Positions 16,041 to 25,998 of a DNA stretch of 64,000 bases are shown here, piece after piece; within the stretch, counting starts at the first letter, position 1, and each line of letters opens with the position of its first letter. The position numbers and the translations under genes are program-made. The notes beneath the pieces are model-generated. The model was not told the DNA's origin, did no database searches, and saw only the letters and a program-made list of their open reading frames with translations. This stretch comes from Natronococcus occultus SP4 (lineage in GTDB: Archaea; Halobacteriota; Halobacteria; Halobacteriales; Natrialbaceae), in the NCBI RefSeq assembly GCF_000328685.1, contig NC_019974.1, positions 735,001 through 799,000 of the forward strand. Direction: 5' to 3'.

Positions 16041-17081
16041 CTACAGCTCGCTGTCGGGGCGAACGGCGACCTTGCCAAAGCCCTCTCGGGACTCGATGAT
16101 CTCGTGGGCGCGGGCGGTCTCGCTCATCGGGAGCACCTCGCGGATCGCGGGCTCGAAGGTGCCGTCCCAGACGAGTTCCATCACGTCATCGACCTGCCCC
16201 GGCGTGCCCATCGTCGAGCCGATGATCTGGAGCTGGTTCCAGAAGATCCGCGGGATGTCCGTCTCGGGGTTCCCGCCCGCGGTCCCCCCGCAGGTGACCA
16301 GCCGCCCGTTCTTCGCGAGGCTCTTGATCGAGTCCCGCCAGGTGCCCGCCCCGATGTAGTCGACGACGACGTCGACACCCCGGTTGCCCGTCTCGCTGCG
16401 GACCCACTCCGCGAAGTTCTGTTGCTCGTAGTTGACGACGTGGTCGGCGCCGAGGTCGCGGGCGTGCTGGAGCTTCGCCTCGGTGCTCCCGGTCGCGTAC
16501 ACCTCCGCGCCCGCGTAGTCGGCGATCTGGACCGCAGCGTGGCCGACGCCGCCGCTTGCCCCCAACACGAGGACCTTCTCGCCGGCCTCGATGTCGGCGC
16601 GGTCGATCAGCAGCCGCCAGGCGGTCTGGAAGACGAGCGACGTCGAGCCCGCGGTGACCCAGTCGACGTCCGCCGGGACCGGGATGAGGTTGTCCTCGGG
16701 GACCGCGGCGTACTCGGAGTGGACTCCGGGGACGTGCTCGCCGATCAGGTGGAAGTTGACACACAGGGTCGGATCCCCGCTCCGACAGAACTCACAGTCC
16801 CCGCAGTGAACCCCCGCGGTGACCGCGACGCGGTCGCCCGGCGCGAACCGGGTGACGTCCTCGCCGACGTCGTCGACGACGCCCGCGGCGTCGCTGCCGG
16901 GGACGTGGGGCATCTCGAGGTCCAGCGTCGGCAACCCACGGCGAACCCAGACGTCGAGGTGGTTCAACGCACCCGCCTTGACGTCGACCAGCACCTCGTC
17001 GCGGCCGACCTCGGGGTCGGGGTAGTCGCCGTACTCGATGACGTCGGTCCCGCCGTGCTCGGTTACTTTGACCGCTTGCAT
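16041..17081 (-). CDS. Zinc-type MDR alcohol dehydrogenase / quinone reductase
   Basis: 346 residues from ATG 17081; an upstream ATG adds three residues. The catalytic domain (about 1-150) has the four-Cys structural zinc loop CGDCEFCRSGDPTLC and GSDAAGVVDDVG. The Rossmann domain has VLVLGASGGVGHAAVQIADY. The family reduces or oxidises alcohols, aldehydes or enones with NAD(P)H. The spacing resembles the zinc-containing quinone-reductase-like branch; the substrate cannot be told. A weak TATA (about 17108-17113) precedes it. Confidence 0.85.
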   Translation of the reverse strand: MQAVKVTEHGGTDVIEYGDYPDPEVGRDEVLVDVKAGALNHLDVWVRRGLPTLDLEMPHVPGSDAAGVVDDVGEDVTRFAPGDRVAVTAGVHCGDCEFCRSGDPTLCVNFHLIGEHVPGVHSEYAAVPEDNLIPVPADVDWVTAGSTSLVFQTAWRLLIDRADIEAGEKVLVLGASGGVGHAAVQIADYAGAEVYATGSTEAKLQHARDLGADHVVNYEQQNFAEWVRSETGNRGVDVVVDYIGAGTWRDSIKSLAKNGRLVTCGGTAGGNPETDIPRIFWNQLQIIGSTMGTPGQVDDVMELVWDGTFEPAIREVLPMSETARAHEIIESREGFGKVAVRPDSEL

Positions 17082-17174
17082 ACACGCCATCCGACGGAAA
17101 CGACCGGCATAACAGTTGGGCCGGCTTCGGTACGGTCCGCGATTCCTTTACCGCTTGCCCGCACAACTGCCGGT

Positions 17175-17717
17175 ATGGAGATGACCGAGCCCGCCGACGA
17201 ACTCCCCAGAATTGGCGTCGTCACGATCGCGACGGATCGATCGCTCAGTACCGACGCGGCCGGCGAGACGATCGAGGACGTCCTCGAGGAACGCGGCCAC
17301 GAGGTACCGATGCGAGAACACGTTGGCTCGGACCACGACAAGGTCCAGTCGATCGTCTCGCGGATGATCGATCGCGACGACGTCGATCTGGTGGTCACGA
17401 GCGGGGCGACCAGCATCGAACCCGACGATATCACCCTCGAGGCGGTGCGACCGCTGCTCGACAAGGAGCTGTCGACGTTCGACGATCTGTTCGCGACGCT
17501 TTCCTACGAGGCCTTCGGCTCCCACGCCGTCGCGGCTCGAACGCTCGCGGGCGTTTCCGGTGGCGTTCCGGTGTTCTGTCTCCCCGGAAACCGCGACGCC
17601 GTCCGGCTCGGACTCGAGAAGCTCCTCCTGCCGGAGGCCGGGCATCTCGTCTCGCTGGCGCGGTCCGAGGCGACGGTCGCCGACCCCGGGATCGAAAAGG
17701 AGATCCAGGAGGAGTAG
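17175..17717 (+). CDS. MoaB/MogA-like molybdopterin-binding protein
   Basis: 180 residues. The fold and motifs match the MoCF-binding family: IGVVTIATDRSLSTDAAGE near the start, VTSGATSIEPDDITLEAVRP in the middle and SGGVPVFCLPGNRDAVRLGL near the end. MogA-like proteins adenylylate molybdopterin; MoaB is the related archaeal form. The usual TTGGTG loop reads TSGATS here. The 5-FCL-like gene starts one base after the stop, so the two are surely one operon. The joint role is unclear. Confidence 0.85.
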   Translation: MEMTEPADELPRIGVVTIATDRSLSTDAAGETIEDVLEERGHEVPMREHVGSDHDKVQSIVSRMIDRDDVDLVVTSGATSIEPDDITLEAVRPLLDKELSTFDDLFATLSYEAFGSHAVAARTLAGVSGGVPVFCLPGNRDAVRLGLEKLLLPEAGHLVSLARSEATVADPGIEKEIQEE

Positions 17718-17718
17718 C

Positions 17719-18441
17719 ATGGCCGAGGACAAACAGGCGATCCGCGAGCGGATCTGGGACGATCTCGAGGAGAGCGGCGTCGCCCGGTTCCCGTTCCCGC
17801 CCCACGGCCGGATCCCGAACTTCGCCGGCGCCGAGGAGGCCGCCGACAGGCTGGCCGACCAGCCCGAATGGGAGGCCGCAACGGCGATCAAGGCCAACCC
17901 CGACGCTCCCCAGCTCCCGGTTCGTCGCCGTGCGCTCCGGGCGGGCAAGACCGTCTACATGGCCGTCCCGCGCCTGCGCGACGAGCGGTGCTTCCTGAAG
18001 CTCGACCCCGACGTTCTCGAGGACTACGACGCGGCGACGACGGTCTCGGGCTCCTCCGAGCATGGCCAGCAGGTCGGCCCGGAAGCCGTCGAGGAGATCG
18101 ATCTCGTCGTCTCCGGCAGCGTCGCCGTCACGTCCTCGGGCGATCGGATCGGCAAGGGTGAGGGGTACAGCGACCTCGAGTACGCCGTCCTCCGGGAGCT
18201 CGACCTCGTCGACGAGTCGACGACGGTCGCGACGACGATCCACGACCGCCAGCTGATCGCGGACGCGGTCGCGACCGGCGACCACGACGTCACGATGGAT
18301 CTGCTGATCACACCCGAGACGGTCCGTCGACCGGAGCGTGGCTCACAGCCCGGCGGGATCGACTGGGAACTACTTTCGGACGAACGGCTCGAGGAGATTC
18401 CGGTGTTACAGCGGCTTCGGGACGGTCGACTCGAGGAGTAG
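17719..18441 (+). CDS. 5-formyltetrahydrofolate cyclo-ligase-like protein
   Basis: 240 residues. The N-terminus (IRERIWDDLEESGVARFPFP) and the central LVVSGSVAVTSSGDRIGKGEGYSDLEYA match the ligase fold; the GKGEGYSDLE loop corresponds to the conserved GxGxGYYD of cyclo-ligases with YYD read as YSD. The true enzyme turns 5-formyl-THF into methenyl-THF; archaeal members may have another substrate. One base separates it from the MoaB-like gene, so the two are cotranscribed. Confidence 0.8.
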   Translation: MAEDKQAIRERIWDDLEESGVARFPFPPHGRIPNFAGAEEAADRLADQPEWEAATAIKANPDAPQLPVRRRALRAGKTVYMAVPRLRDERCFLKLDPDVLEDYDAATTVSGSSEHGQQVGPEAVEEIDLVVSGSVAVTSSGDRIGKGEGYSDLEYAVLRELDLVDESTTVATTIHDRQLIADAVATGDHDVTMDLLITPETVRRPERGSQPGGIDWELLSDERLEEIPVLQRLRDGRLEE

Positions 18442-18826
18442 GTCGCGAAGAGCCATACTGGGACACGATACGTGTCCCGACAGCAACGCAACGGTGACGC
18501 GGGCCGGTGCAGGGAACCCGCGTCACCCATCAAGCGGATAACGGTATGGCAATGTGGGGGAAGGGTGCTGTGGTGGGGTTGCTGGAAGTCACGGGTTGGC
18601 AGATCAGTGCCACTTGGTGGGGTCTGCCCGTCGACCTCCATCCGTCCATAGCGTCGGGAACCACTTGAACGGGGGAGTCGGTATAGCTGTCTTATATCGA
18701 ATTCCCGCGGACTTAACTCGAGTTTATCCACACGAAACCGCGACGGAGACAGTTCACGGCAGCTGTACTGGTGGTAAGGTGTTGTTTCGACCCTGGTTGC
18801 CGTCGGTTCGATCCCCCGGAGACGGG
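18442..18826. other. Gene-free stretch with hairpins
   Basis: 385 bases between two convergent genes with no supported protein gene. It contains two strong hairpins near the 5' end and a TATA-like TCTTATATC at about 18690 on the plus strand with no gene behind it. The remainder shows no further structure I can defend. Confidence 0.5.
18460..18527. repeat. Two consecutive inverted repeats
   Basis: Hairpin 1 is GGGACACG-ATA-CGTGTCCC (18460-18478), eight perfect pairs and a three-base loop. Hairpin 2 has 11-base arms (18493-18503 and 18517-18527) and a 13-base loop. They begin 19 bases after the 5-FCL-like stop. Neither is followed by a T-run, so ordinary termination is not obvious. Confidence 0.8.
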
Positions 18827-19153
18827 TCAGCCGACCAGCTCCTCGGCGACCAGCGCCGCGTCCATCAGCTGCGGGTCGAGTGCCAGATCGAGCTGCCCGC
18901 GGACGAACTCCGGCACCGTCCGCTCGCCGTACGCGACCGTGCGAACGTCGTCGTTGAGGTCACAGACGATCGGAATCGTCGTCGCCTGATCGATATCGGT
19001 CAGCACGTACAGGTCCGCCTCGAGGACGCCCGCCTCCTCGAGGGTCGGTCGCGAGAGCACGCCGTTGACTCGAGCGACGTCGACGCCCTCGGCCTCGAGG
19101 GCGTCGCCGATCCCGTCCTCGTCGGGGCCGGCGACGATGGCCGTCGTGCTCAT
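18827..19153 (-). CDS. Small conserved protein in the pyrG-guaAB operon
   Basis: 108 residues. The N-terminus ([22 protein letters not shown]) looks like a small nucleotide-binding beta-alpha fold with a GPDEDGIG loop, followed by [20 protein letters not shown]. It resembles part of a TrkA-N/Rossmann-type domain and is probably a conserved haloarchaeal DUF family; I am not sure of the number. Its ATG overlaps the guaAB stop by four bases (ATGA), so translation is likely coupled. A role in GMP or CTP synthesis is only suggested by position. Confidence 0.75.
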   Translation of the reverse strand: MSTTAIVAGPDEDGIGDALEAEGVDVARVNGVLSRPTLEEAGVLEADLYVLTDIDQATTIPIVCDLNDDVRTVAYGERTVPEFVRGQLDLALDPQLMDAALVAEELVG

Positions 19154-20067
19154 TCGTACTCGATGGTCGCGGGCGGTTTGTGGGTGACGTCGTAGACGAC
19201 CCGCGCGACGTTCTCGTTCTCGCCGGTGATCCGGGACTGGATGCGCTGGAGGGTCTCCCAGTCGAGCTCCTGGGCGCGGGCGGTCATCCCGTCGCGGGAT
19301 TCGACCGACCGAACCGAGACGACCCAGCCGTGGACTCGGTTGTCGCCTTTCACGCCCGTTGCCTTGCCGATCACCGCGGCCAGAGCCTGCCAGGGCTCGT
19401 ACTCCTCGAGCTCCTCCTCGACGACATGGCAGGCGTGACGAGCGACCTCGAGTTTCTCCTCGGTGACCTCGCCGATCACGCGCACGGCGAGCCCGGGACC
19501 GGGGAACGGCATCCGCTCGGCGACGATCTCCTCGAGCCCGAGGTGACGTGCGACCTCACGGACCTCGTCTTTGTACAGATCGCGGACGGGTTCGACGATC
19601 CCCTCGAAGTCGACGACCTCCGGCAGACCGCCGACGTTGTGGTGGGACTTGATCCCGCCCTCGCTCTCGATTCGGTCGGGGTAGATCGTCCCCTGAACGA
19701 GGTAGTCCGCGTCCGCGTCTGTGGCCTCGCGCTCGAACTCCCGGATGAACTGTTCGCCGATCGCGGCGCGTTTCTCCTCGGGGTCGGTGACGCCCGCGAG
19801 CTTCTCGAGGAAGCGGTCTTTCGCGTCGATGACCCGCAGGGAATCCATGTAGTCGAACGTCTCGCGAATCCCATCGGTCTCGCCCTTTCGCATCAGCCCC
19901 GTGTCGACGTAGACGGGGGTGAGTTGGTCGCCGATGGCCTCGTAGGCCAGTGCGGCCGCGACGGAGGAGTCGACGCCGCCCGAGAGGGCGATGACCGCGT
20001 TCGCGTCGCCGACTTCGTTTTCGATCTCTTCGACTGCTTCCGGAACGAACGTATCTGTATCGACCAT
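19150..20067 (-). CDS. guaAB: GMP synthase subunit B (ATP pyrophosphatase)
   Basis: 305 residues. It holds the ATP-PPase domain (SGGVDSS at 29-35) and the C-terminal dimerisation domain ending KPPATIEYE, but no glutamine amidotransferase. In archaea GMP synthetase is split, and the glutaminase subunit lies at 57743-58303. It adenylates XMP and exchanges it for ammonia to give GMP. Internal motifs [11 protein letters not shown] and [18 protein letters not shown] are typical. Start overlaps the pyrG stop by one base (TGATG), so the operon is pyrG-guaAB-small gene. Confidence 0.95.
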   Translation of the reverse strand: MVDTDTFVPEAVEEIENEVGDANAVIALSGGVDSSVAAALAYEAIGDQLTPVYVDTGLMRKGETDGIRETFDYMDSLRVIDAKDRFLEKLAGVTDPEEKRAAIGEQFIREFEREATDADADYLVQGTIYPDRIESEGGIKSHHNVGGLPEVVDFEGIVEPVRDLYKDEVREVARHLGLEEIVAERMPFPGPGLAVRVIGEVTEEKLEVARHACHVVEEELEEYEPWQALAAVIGKATGVKGDNRVHGWVVSVRSVESRDGMTARAQELDWETLQRIQSRITGENENVARVVYDVTHKPPATIEYE

Positions 20068-21713
20068 CAGTGGGTTGCCTCGGTTTCGGATTTGGTTCGA
20101 TCGACCGCGGCCTCGAGCAGGCCCACGAATGGCGGGCTCGGCTGGCCGGGTCGAGACGTGTACTCGGGGTGGAACTGCGTCCCCAGGAAGTACGGATGGG
20201 TATCGAGCTCGAGGATCTCCATCCGGTTGCCCGCAGTCCCCGAGAACTGCAGGGGTTCGTCCTCGAACCGATCGAAGTACTCGGGGTTGACCTCGTAGCG
20301 GTGGCGGTGGCGTTCCTCACAGGACGTGTCGCCGTACAGCTCGTAAGCTAGCGTCTCGGGCTCGATCACCGTCGTGTGCTCTCCCAGCCGCATCGTCCCG
20401 CCCATATCCTCGACCTCGTACTGCTCGGGCAGGATGTCAATGACCGGGTGGGGCGTCTCCTCGTTCATCTCCGCGGAGTGGGCGTCCTCGAGCCCCAGCA
20501 CGTTCCGGGCGTACTCGACGACCGCCATCTGGAAGCCGAGACAGAGCCCGAGGAACGGGACGTCGTTCTCGCGGGCGTACTGGACTGCCTCGATCTTCCC
20601 CTCGGAGCCGCGCATCCCGAATCCGCCGGGGACGATGATCCCGTCGACGTCGGCGAGCTGGCCGTCGTGACCGTCGGCGACGTCGCCGGCGGCCACCCAG
20701 CGGACGTCGACGTCGGCGCCCAGCTCGAAGCCGGCGTGTTTCAGCGACTCGTGGATCGACATGTATGCGTCCTCGAGATCGTACTTGCCGACCAGCGCGA
20801 TGTCGACCGATTCGGACTTCTCGGTCGTGACGATCTCCCGCCACTCGTTTGCCCGCTGGCCCTCCGGCAAGGCCTCGCTCGCGAGTCCGAAGTGCTCGAG
20901 GACGTACTGGTCGAGCCCCTCCTCCTCGACCATCAGGGGCACCTGGTAGACGTCCTCGACGTCGGGGTTGGAAAACACCGCGTCGGTCGGAATGTCACAG
21001 AACAGCGCGATCTTTTCTTTCGTTTTGGGCTCGAGCCGGTTCTCGCAGCGCCCGACGATCACGTCGGGCTGGAGCCCGATCGAGCGGACCTCCTTGACCG
21101 AGTGCTGGGTCGGCTTCGTCTTCTGTTCGCCGTTTTTCGAGTACGGCACCAGCGTGACGTGGGTAAAGAGGATGTCGTCCTCGTCTTCCTCGTGAGCGAA
21201 CTGGCGCAGCGCCTCGAGGTAGGGCATCCCCTCGATGTCGCCGACGGTGCCGCCGACCTCGACGATACAGACGTCGGTCCCTTCCGCCGCTTCACGAATG
21301 CGTCGCTTGATGTCGTCGGTGATGTGGGGAATGATCTGGACCGTCTTTCCCAGGTAGTCGCCGGCCCGTTCCTTCTCGATGACGTGCTGGTAGGTCTTCC
21401 CGGTGGTGATGTTGTGGTCGGAGGTCATATCGACGTCGAGGAACCGCTCGTAGTTCCCCAGGTCGAGGTCGACCTCCCCACCGTCTTCCAGAACGTACAC
21501 CTCGCCGTGCTGGTAGGGGTTCATCGTCCCCGCGTCGACGTTCAGGTAGGGATCGACCTTGACCGCTGTCACGTCGAACCCGGCGTTTTTCAGGAGCCGG
21601 CCGGTGCTGGCGGCCGTGATCCCCTTCCCGAGCCCCGACATAACCCCGCCGGTGACGAAAATGAACTTGTTCCCCAGCGAGGGATCATAATGAGTGTCCG
21701 ATTCCGTCGGCAT
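20067..21713 (-). CDS. pyrG: CTP synthase
   Basis: 548 residues, the full family length. The synthase domain (about 1-280) has [20 protein letters not shown] and [20 protein letters not shown]; the glutamine amidotransferase domain (about 300-535) has the nucleophile Cys391 in GLCLGFQ and the late [13 protein letters not shown]. It converts UTP to CTP with ATP and glutamine. It is the first gene of the operon with guaAB and a small protein, which links CTP and GMP synthesis. Confidence 0.97.
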   Translation of the reverse strand: MPTESDTHYDPSLGNKFIFVTGGVMSGLGKGITAASTGRLLKNAGFDVTAVKVDPYLNVDAGTMNPYQHGEVYVLEDGGEVDLDLGNYERFLDVDMTSDHNITTGKTYQHVIEKERAGDYLGKTVQIIPHITDDIKRRIREAAEGTDVCIVEVGGTVGDIEGMPYLEALRQFAHEEDEDDILFTHVTLVPYSKNGEQKTKPTQHSVKEVRSIGLQPDVIVGRCENRLEPKTKEKIALFCDIPTDAVFSNPDVEDVYQVPLMVEEEGLDQYVLEHFGLASEALPEGQRANEWREIVTTEKSESVDIALVGKYDLEDAYMSIHESLKHAGFELGADVDVRWVAAGDVADGHDGQLADVDGIIVPGGFGMRGSEGKIEAVQYARENDVPFLGLCLGFQMAVVEYARNVLGLEDAHSAEMNEETPHPVIDILPEQYEVEDMGGTMRLGEHTTVIEPETLAYELYGDTSCEERHRHRYEVNPEYFDRFEDEPLQFSGTAGNRMEILELDTHPYFLGTQFHPEYTSRPGQPSPPFVGLLEAAVDRTKSETEATH

Positions 21714-21843
21714 ACCGAGTGTCCGCGCGAACGGTTGAAAACGATTTCGGGAGCGGATCGTCCCCGACAGCCGCTGTCATTACCGCGCGTGACAGGTTCC
21801 GAGACTCCGAGCCGACGGTATGACTCGATACCCACGTGCGCGG

Positions 21844-22287
21844 CTACGGCTCCTCGTCCATCGTCGCCTTTCCCTGGGGATCGTCCTCCTTGGAGACCTT
21901 CCCCTCGGCTTCCTCCCCCGGATTCATGTCCTGGACCTCGACGATTTTGGCCTGGTCGACGTACTCGATCCCCCCGCCCATCCGAAGCTGGATCGTCCGC
22001 CCGGGGAGAGCCGGATCGTCCTCGTCGGTGGGTTCCTCGGGAACGGAGACGGCCGTCACCCCGTCGACCGAGACGTCCCGGCGCTGGATCGGATCGTCCT
22101 CGTACTCGATCGTCTCCCAGGTCTTGAGGTCGAAGTCGTCGATGTTCTCGCCGAAGTACTCCTCGGGCTCCTTGTCGACCGAGTCCTCGGTCTGGGACTC
22201 TCCGGTCGTCCGGTTGTCGTCGAACTGGACCTCCTCGTGTTTGTACTGCTGGAGATGAACAAGCACGTCAGAACCCACCACAAACAC
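21844..22287 (-). CDS. Acidic conserved hypothetical protein
   Basis: 147 residues if the GTG at 22287 is used; several nearby GTG codons are equally good, so the start is uncertain. The product is acidic, without membrane segments. Recurring features are YKHEEVQFDDNRTTGES, LKTWETIEYEDD, TIQLRMGGGIEYVDQAKIVE and a tail rich in Glu and Lys. The middle has a beta-strand pattern, perhaps a small barrel. No family is recognised and no function is proposed. It is downstream of and divergent from the cyclophilin-like gene. Confidence 0.65.
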   Translation of the reverse strand: MFVVGSDVLVHLQQYKHEEVQFDDNRTTGESQTEDSVDKEPEEYFGENIDDFDLKTWETIEYEDDPIQRRDVSVDGVTAVSVPEEPTDEDDPALPGRTIQLRMGGGIEYVDQAKIVEVQDMNPGEEAEGKVSKEDDPQGKATMDEEP

Positions 22288-22396
22288 CCAGTTAATGATT
22301 GGAGTGGAAGGAGCAACCCCTTCATCAGTGTCGCCGGCCGCTCGACGATCTGTGGCGACCGATAGCTCGAAGGAACCCTCACCCGACTACTCCGGC

Positions 22397-22786
22397 ATGG
22401 ACTCCCGATCCGATCTCCGAGTCGTTGTCGGCGACCGCGAGCTGGTCGCGAGCTGGACGGACGGCGCGCCCAAGACCCGGGCTGCCCTCGAGGACGCCCT
22501 CCCCGTCTCGGGCGATGCAACCCGCTGGGGAGACGAACTGTATCTCTCTGCGTCGCTTGACGCTCCGCTCGAGGACGGCCGGGAAGTCGTCCCCGAGGGG
22601 GCGATCGCCTACTGGCCCGCGGGCGAGAAACTGTGTCTGTTCTGGGGGCCGACACCGGCGAGCGTCGACGACGAGCCCCGCGCTGCCGCAGCCGTCACCG
22701 TCGTCGCCCGCCTCGAGGAGACGGCACCGCTGGCGGATCTCGACGGCGGCGCCGAGTTGCACTTCGAGCGCACCGACGGCTTCTGA
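22397..22786 (+). CDS. Cyclophilin-like fold protein
   Basis: 129 residues from ATG 22397; the frame is open further upstream but without support. The pattern WTDGAPKTRAALEDALPVSG, RWGDELYLSAS, GAIAYWPAGEKLCLFWGPTP matches the small cyclophilin_like (DUF369-type) family, whose members have the cyclophilin barrel but not the isomerase site. Function unknown, cytosolic. The next gene starts 52 bases later on the same strand. Confidence 0.75.
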   Translation: MDSRSDLRVVVGDRELVASWTDGAPKTRAALEDALPVSGDATRWGDELYLSASLDAPLEDGREVVPEGAIAYWPAGEKLCLFWGPTPASVDDEPRAAAAVTVVARLEETAPLADLDGGAELHFERTDGF

Positions 22787-22838
22787 CCGAACACGTCAGA
22801 CACGTATCTTTTTGCTGGCACGCCACGTATCGGGAACC

Positions 22839-23771
22839 ATGTCCCACGAACGCCGGCAGCCGGTCGCGAGCGCCGGACGGCCGGATCTCGGCTTCCAGGC
22901 CGCGTTCGGCTTCTACTTCGGGGTCGTCGCCGGCGGGCTCGTCGCCCTCGTCGGGCTGGCGGCCGACGTGACGACCGCGACGCTGCTCGGCACGATTCCG
23001 ACCGTCGTCACCGCCGTCACGCTCGTCGGTCACGTCCTCGCGAAGCGGTCCTGCGGCCTTCCCGAGCGGATCGGCCGTCGCCGTCGTCTGCGACTGGCCT
23101 GCTATCTGCCGGCCGTGGCCTTCGCCGCGGCGGCTGCCGCGGCGAGCGTGACCCTGGTCGAGCCCACGTCCCGGTCCCTCGCGTTGCTGATCGGTTTTGC
23201 GCTCGTCCTCGGTGTCACCGCCTTCGGACTCGCGAGCCTGTGCCGAAACCGGTTCGTCCGGGCGGTTACTACTGACGAGCCGACGGCGACGTGGGCCTAT
23301 CGACCAGCGGGGCTGCTCCACGCGGGAGGCGTGCTGGTCGCACTGTCGCTGGCGTTCGTCTTCGTGGCCGGTATCGTGAGTGTCGCTGCCGGAAGCGTGC
23401 GCGGGCTGTTCTGGATCGCGTTCGGCGCCGTCATGGTCATCTGGACGTGGGCTGTCGGCGAGGGTGACGACAGCGGCAAGAAGTACTACGGCAACCGATT
23501 CTCGCTTGACGTCGACCAACAAACCCAGCAGGGCACCCTCCGGGCGCACGAACGCGGCGTCCGTCACGACGTGGGCCGCTCGAAGAAGCTGATCCCCTGG
23601 GAGAAGATCGAGGACGTTCGACTCACCGAGGACGAACTCGTTCTCGAACGGCGCGTTCGAAACCTGCGCTGTGACCGGGAAGCGATCGACGACCCCGAGT
23701 CGGTGTACGAGACCCTCGAGGAGCTGCACTCGCGCGCCGAAAACCGAGGTCGAACCGCGGACCGACGGTAG
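22839..23771 (+). CDS. Membrane protein with C-terminal soluble domain
   Basis: 310 residues. Six hydrophobic segments are visible (about 21-43, 46-66, 84-106, 110-130, 155-180, 186-203), then a cytosolic region (about 205-300). The C-terminal SLDVDQQTQQGTLRAHERGVRHDVG and RSKKLIPWEKIEDVRLTEDELVLERR have the alternating strand pattern of a PH-like lipid or protein module. No known enzyme motif. Its stop directly abuts the infB stop on the other strand. Confidence 0.7.
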   Translation: MSHERRQPVASAGRPDLGFQAAFGFYFGVVAGGLVALVGLAADVTTATLLGTIPTVVTAVTLVGHVLAKRSCGLPERIGRRRRLRLACYLPAVAFAAAAAAASVTLVEPTSRSLALLIGFALVLGVTAFGLASLCRNRFVRAVTTDEPTATWAYRPAGLLHAGGVLVALSLAFVFVAGIVSVAAGSVRGLFWIAFGAVMVIWTWAVGEGDDSGKKYYGNRFSLDVDQQTQQGTLRAHERGVRHDVGRSKKLIPWEKIEDVRLTEDELVLERRVRNLRCDREAIDDPESVYETLEELHSRAENRGRTADRR

Positions 23772-25571
23772 CTACTTGCCCCAGAACGGGTCCCGGCTGC
23801 GCTGCTTGTCTAAGTACATGTTCAGTGCCTCGAGCTCATCGGCCGGAATCTCGTTCGAGAGCTCCTGTTCTAAGATCTTCGCGTGTTTCTCGGGCAGTTC
23901 GGTCCAGAGCTCGTCGTCCTCCTCGATCTGGCGGCCGACGGTGGGACCGTCGATGGCGACCGAGACGCGGTTGCCCGCGCGGGCCTCGTCGACGTCCTCA
24001 CCCTGTTCCTGGATCCCCTTGATCTGGCCGACTCGTTCGGGCTCGTTCCCCTCGAACTTGACGACGTTCGTGTTGTTCTGGACCGTCCCGGAGTTTACCT
24101 CGACGCCGACGACCGCGGGATCGTTCTGCCGGAAGGTGTGATCGGGCAGGATCCGGAACCGTGCGGGGCGGACGATGTTCTCGAGGATCGTGTCCTGCTG
24201 GGCCCGCTCGAGCTCGTCGACGAACTCCTCGTACTCCTCGATCAGCTGGTAGATGACCTCGTCGGTAAAGACTCGGACGTCCTCGATCTCGGCTCGCTGC
24301 TCGGCGTCGCCCAGCACGTCGACGTTGAAGCCGAGGATCACCTGCTCTTTCTGTTCCTCGGCCGTCGAGGCGACCGAGACGTCACGCGGCGCGACGTCGC
24401 CGACCTCCGCGCGGACGATCGGGACCTCGGCTTCCTCCAGGGCGTCCGCCATCGCCTCCAGACTGCCGAGCGTGTCTGCCTTGACGACGACGCCGGTCTC
24501 CTCGGTGTCGACGGCGATGCTCGCGAGTTCGTCCTCGACCTCCGCGATGACGTCGGCGCGCTCGCGGTCGCGGACGACCCGGACCGGGGCGCCAGCGATC
24601 GCGTCGCCTAGATCGGGCGCGGCGACCTTGATCCCGGTCGCAGCCGACACCTCGTCGACCTTCTCGAACCGACTCTCGGTGCGGATCTCCTCGAGCGGAC
24701 GGGGCTGGAGGAGCGCGCGTACGTCGGTGACGATCGGCTCGTTCGTGCCGCCGACAACGATCGTGTCGTCGGCCCGCAGCGTCCCGTCGTAGAGGACGAG
24801 GTCGACGGTCTTCCCGAACCCCTTCTCCTCTTTGACCTCGAGGACGGTCCCGACGCCGGGCCCCTCTACGTCGATCTCCATCTCCTCTTTCATGTAGCGC
24901 TGGGAGAGCCCCATCATCACGGCAAGCAGGTCCGGCACGCCCTCGCCGGTCATCGCCGAGACGGGGACGACGCCGACGTTGCGCTGGAAGTTCTGGACCC
25001 GCCAGTATAGATCCGCCGAGAACCCCTCGTCCGAGAGGTTCCCGATGATCTCGTAGAGGCTCTCGTCGAGCCGCGAGCGCACGCGGTCCGACTGGGCCTC
25101 GTAGGTCGCGTTGATCGGCGAGTCCTCGTTTGCGTTCCAGCCCGGAACGGTGTCGATCTTGTTCGCGGCGACGATAAACGGCGTCTGGGAGCGCTGGAGG
25201 ATGTCCAGTGCCTCCAGGGTCTGGGGCTGGAAGCCGTCGTTGACGTCGACGACGAGGATCGCGATGTCGGCCAGCGCGCCACCCCGCGAGCGCAGCGTCG
25301 TAAAGGAGTGGTGGCCCGGCGTGTCGATGAACAACAGCCCGGGCAGGTCGAAGTCCTCGGGATCGACGAGCTCGCCGGCGATCGAGGAGATGACGTCCAG
25401 CGGCACCGCGGTGGCGCCGATGTGCTGGGTAATCGCGCCCGCCTCGCCCTCGATGACCGCGGAGCCGCGGATCTTATCGAGGAGGCTGGTCTTTCCGTGA
25501 TCGACGTGTCCGAGGACGGCGACGATCGGCGTTCGCAGAGATGTGGGGTCGTGTGTATCCGAATCAGACAT
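23772..25571 (-). CDS. infB: Translation initiation factor aIF5B (IF-2 homologue)
   Basis: 599 residues from ATG 25571, the usual archaeal size. The GTPase domain has GHVDHGKTS (21-29), DTPGHHSF and NKID; domains II to IV follow, with VVVKADTLGSLEAMADALEE characteristic of domain III and RFRILPDHTFRQNDPAVVGV of domain IV. It joins ribosomal subunits on initiator tRNA. No intein is present. The frame continues open upstream but lacks similarity there. Confidence 0.96.
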   Translation of the reverse strand: MSDSDTHDPTSLRTPIVAVLGHVDHGKTSLLDKIRGSAVIEGEAGAITQHIGATAVPLDVISSIAGELVDPEDFDLPGLLFIDTPGHHSFTTLRSRGGALADIAILVVDVNDGFQPQTLEALDILQRSQTPFIVAANKIDTVPGWNANEDSPINATYEAQSDRVRSRLDESLYEIIGNLSDEGFSADLYWRVQNFQRNVGVVPVSAMTGEGVPDLLAVMMGLSQRYMKEEMEIDVEGPGVGTVLEVKEEKGFGKTVDLVLYDGTLRADDTIVVGGTNEPIVTDVRALLQPRPLEEIRTESRFEKVDEVSAATGIKVAAPDLGDAIAGAPVRVVRDRERADVIAEVEDELASIAVDTEETGVVVKADTLGSLEAMADALEEAEVPIVRAEVGDVAPRDVSVASTAEEQKEQVILGFNVDVLGDAEQRAEIEDVRVFTDEVIYQLIEEYEEFVDELERAQQDTILENIVRPARFRILPDHTFRQNDPAVVGVEVNSGTVQNNTNVVKFEGNEPERVGQIKGIQEQGEDVDEARAGNRVSVAIDGPTVGRQIEEDDELWTELPEKHAKILEQELSNEIPADELEALNMYLDKQRSRDPFWGK

Positions 25572-25748
25572 GGTGACCACCCGAGAAGGTCTTGGGTAAA
25601 CCGTCCGTAGGACGGTAGTTAAACCCATCGTCACGGCGCTCGCCGCGGGGGTGAGACGACATGGAGCGATCGGCGCGGGCACGGCGCACGAAGACGCTCG
25701 GCCGATCCGCCCGTGGAGTTTAATAGCAACTAGTAAGTACGGGGTAGC

Positions 25749-25994
25749 ATGAGCGAAGTGCTCGCCGAGAACCTCTCGGGGAAGTCCGTCATGGGTTCTG
25801 ACGGGACTGAACTGGGAATGCTCTACAACATCACGACCGAGATCAAGTCGGGAACGCTCCACGACCTCGTCATCGAGCCGAACGAGGAGCTACCGAACCA
25901 GACCGTCGACTTCGACACCGACGACGACGGCCGGTTTCGCGTCCCCATCAACCGGGTTCGCGCCGTGAAAGACTACATCGTCGTTCAGCGCTAA
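25749..25994 (+). CDS. PRC-barrel domain protein
   Basis: 81 residues forming a single PRC barrel: LSGKSVMGSDGTELGMLYNI, then LHDLVIEPN and FRVPINRVRAVKDYIVVQR. In archaea these short proteins are often linked to RNA processing or cell division (CdpB-type). Here the nob1 gene begins four bases after its stop, so the two form an operon, which favours an RNA- or ribosome-related role. That is inference. Confidence 0.85.
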   Translation: MSEVLAENLSGKSVMGSDGTELGMLYNITTEIKSGTLHDLVIEPNEELPNQTVDFDTDDDGRFRVPINRVRAVKDYIVVQR

Positions 25995-25998
25995 CGGT

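Noticed and set aside
18690-18830. Possible RNA gene behind TATA-like TCTTATATC
   Set aside because: No hairpin, tRNA fold or terminator follows at the right distance; only the promoter-like site itself is visible.
20376-22127. Long plus-strand frame antisense to pyrG
   Set aside because: pyrG is complete with all motifs; the antisense frame is a high-GC shadow.
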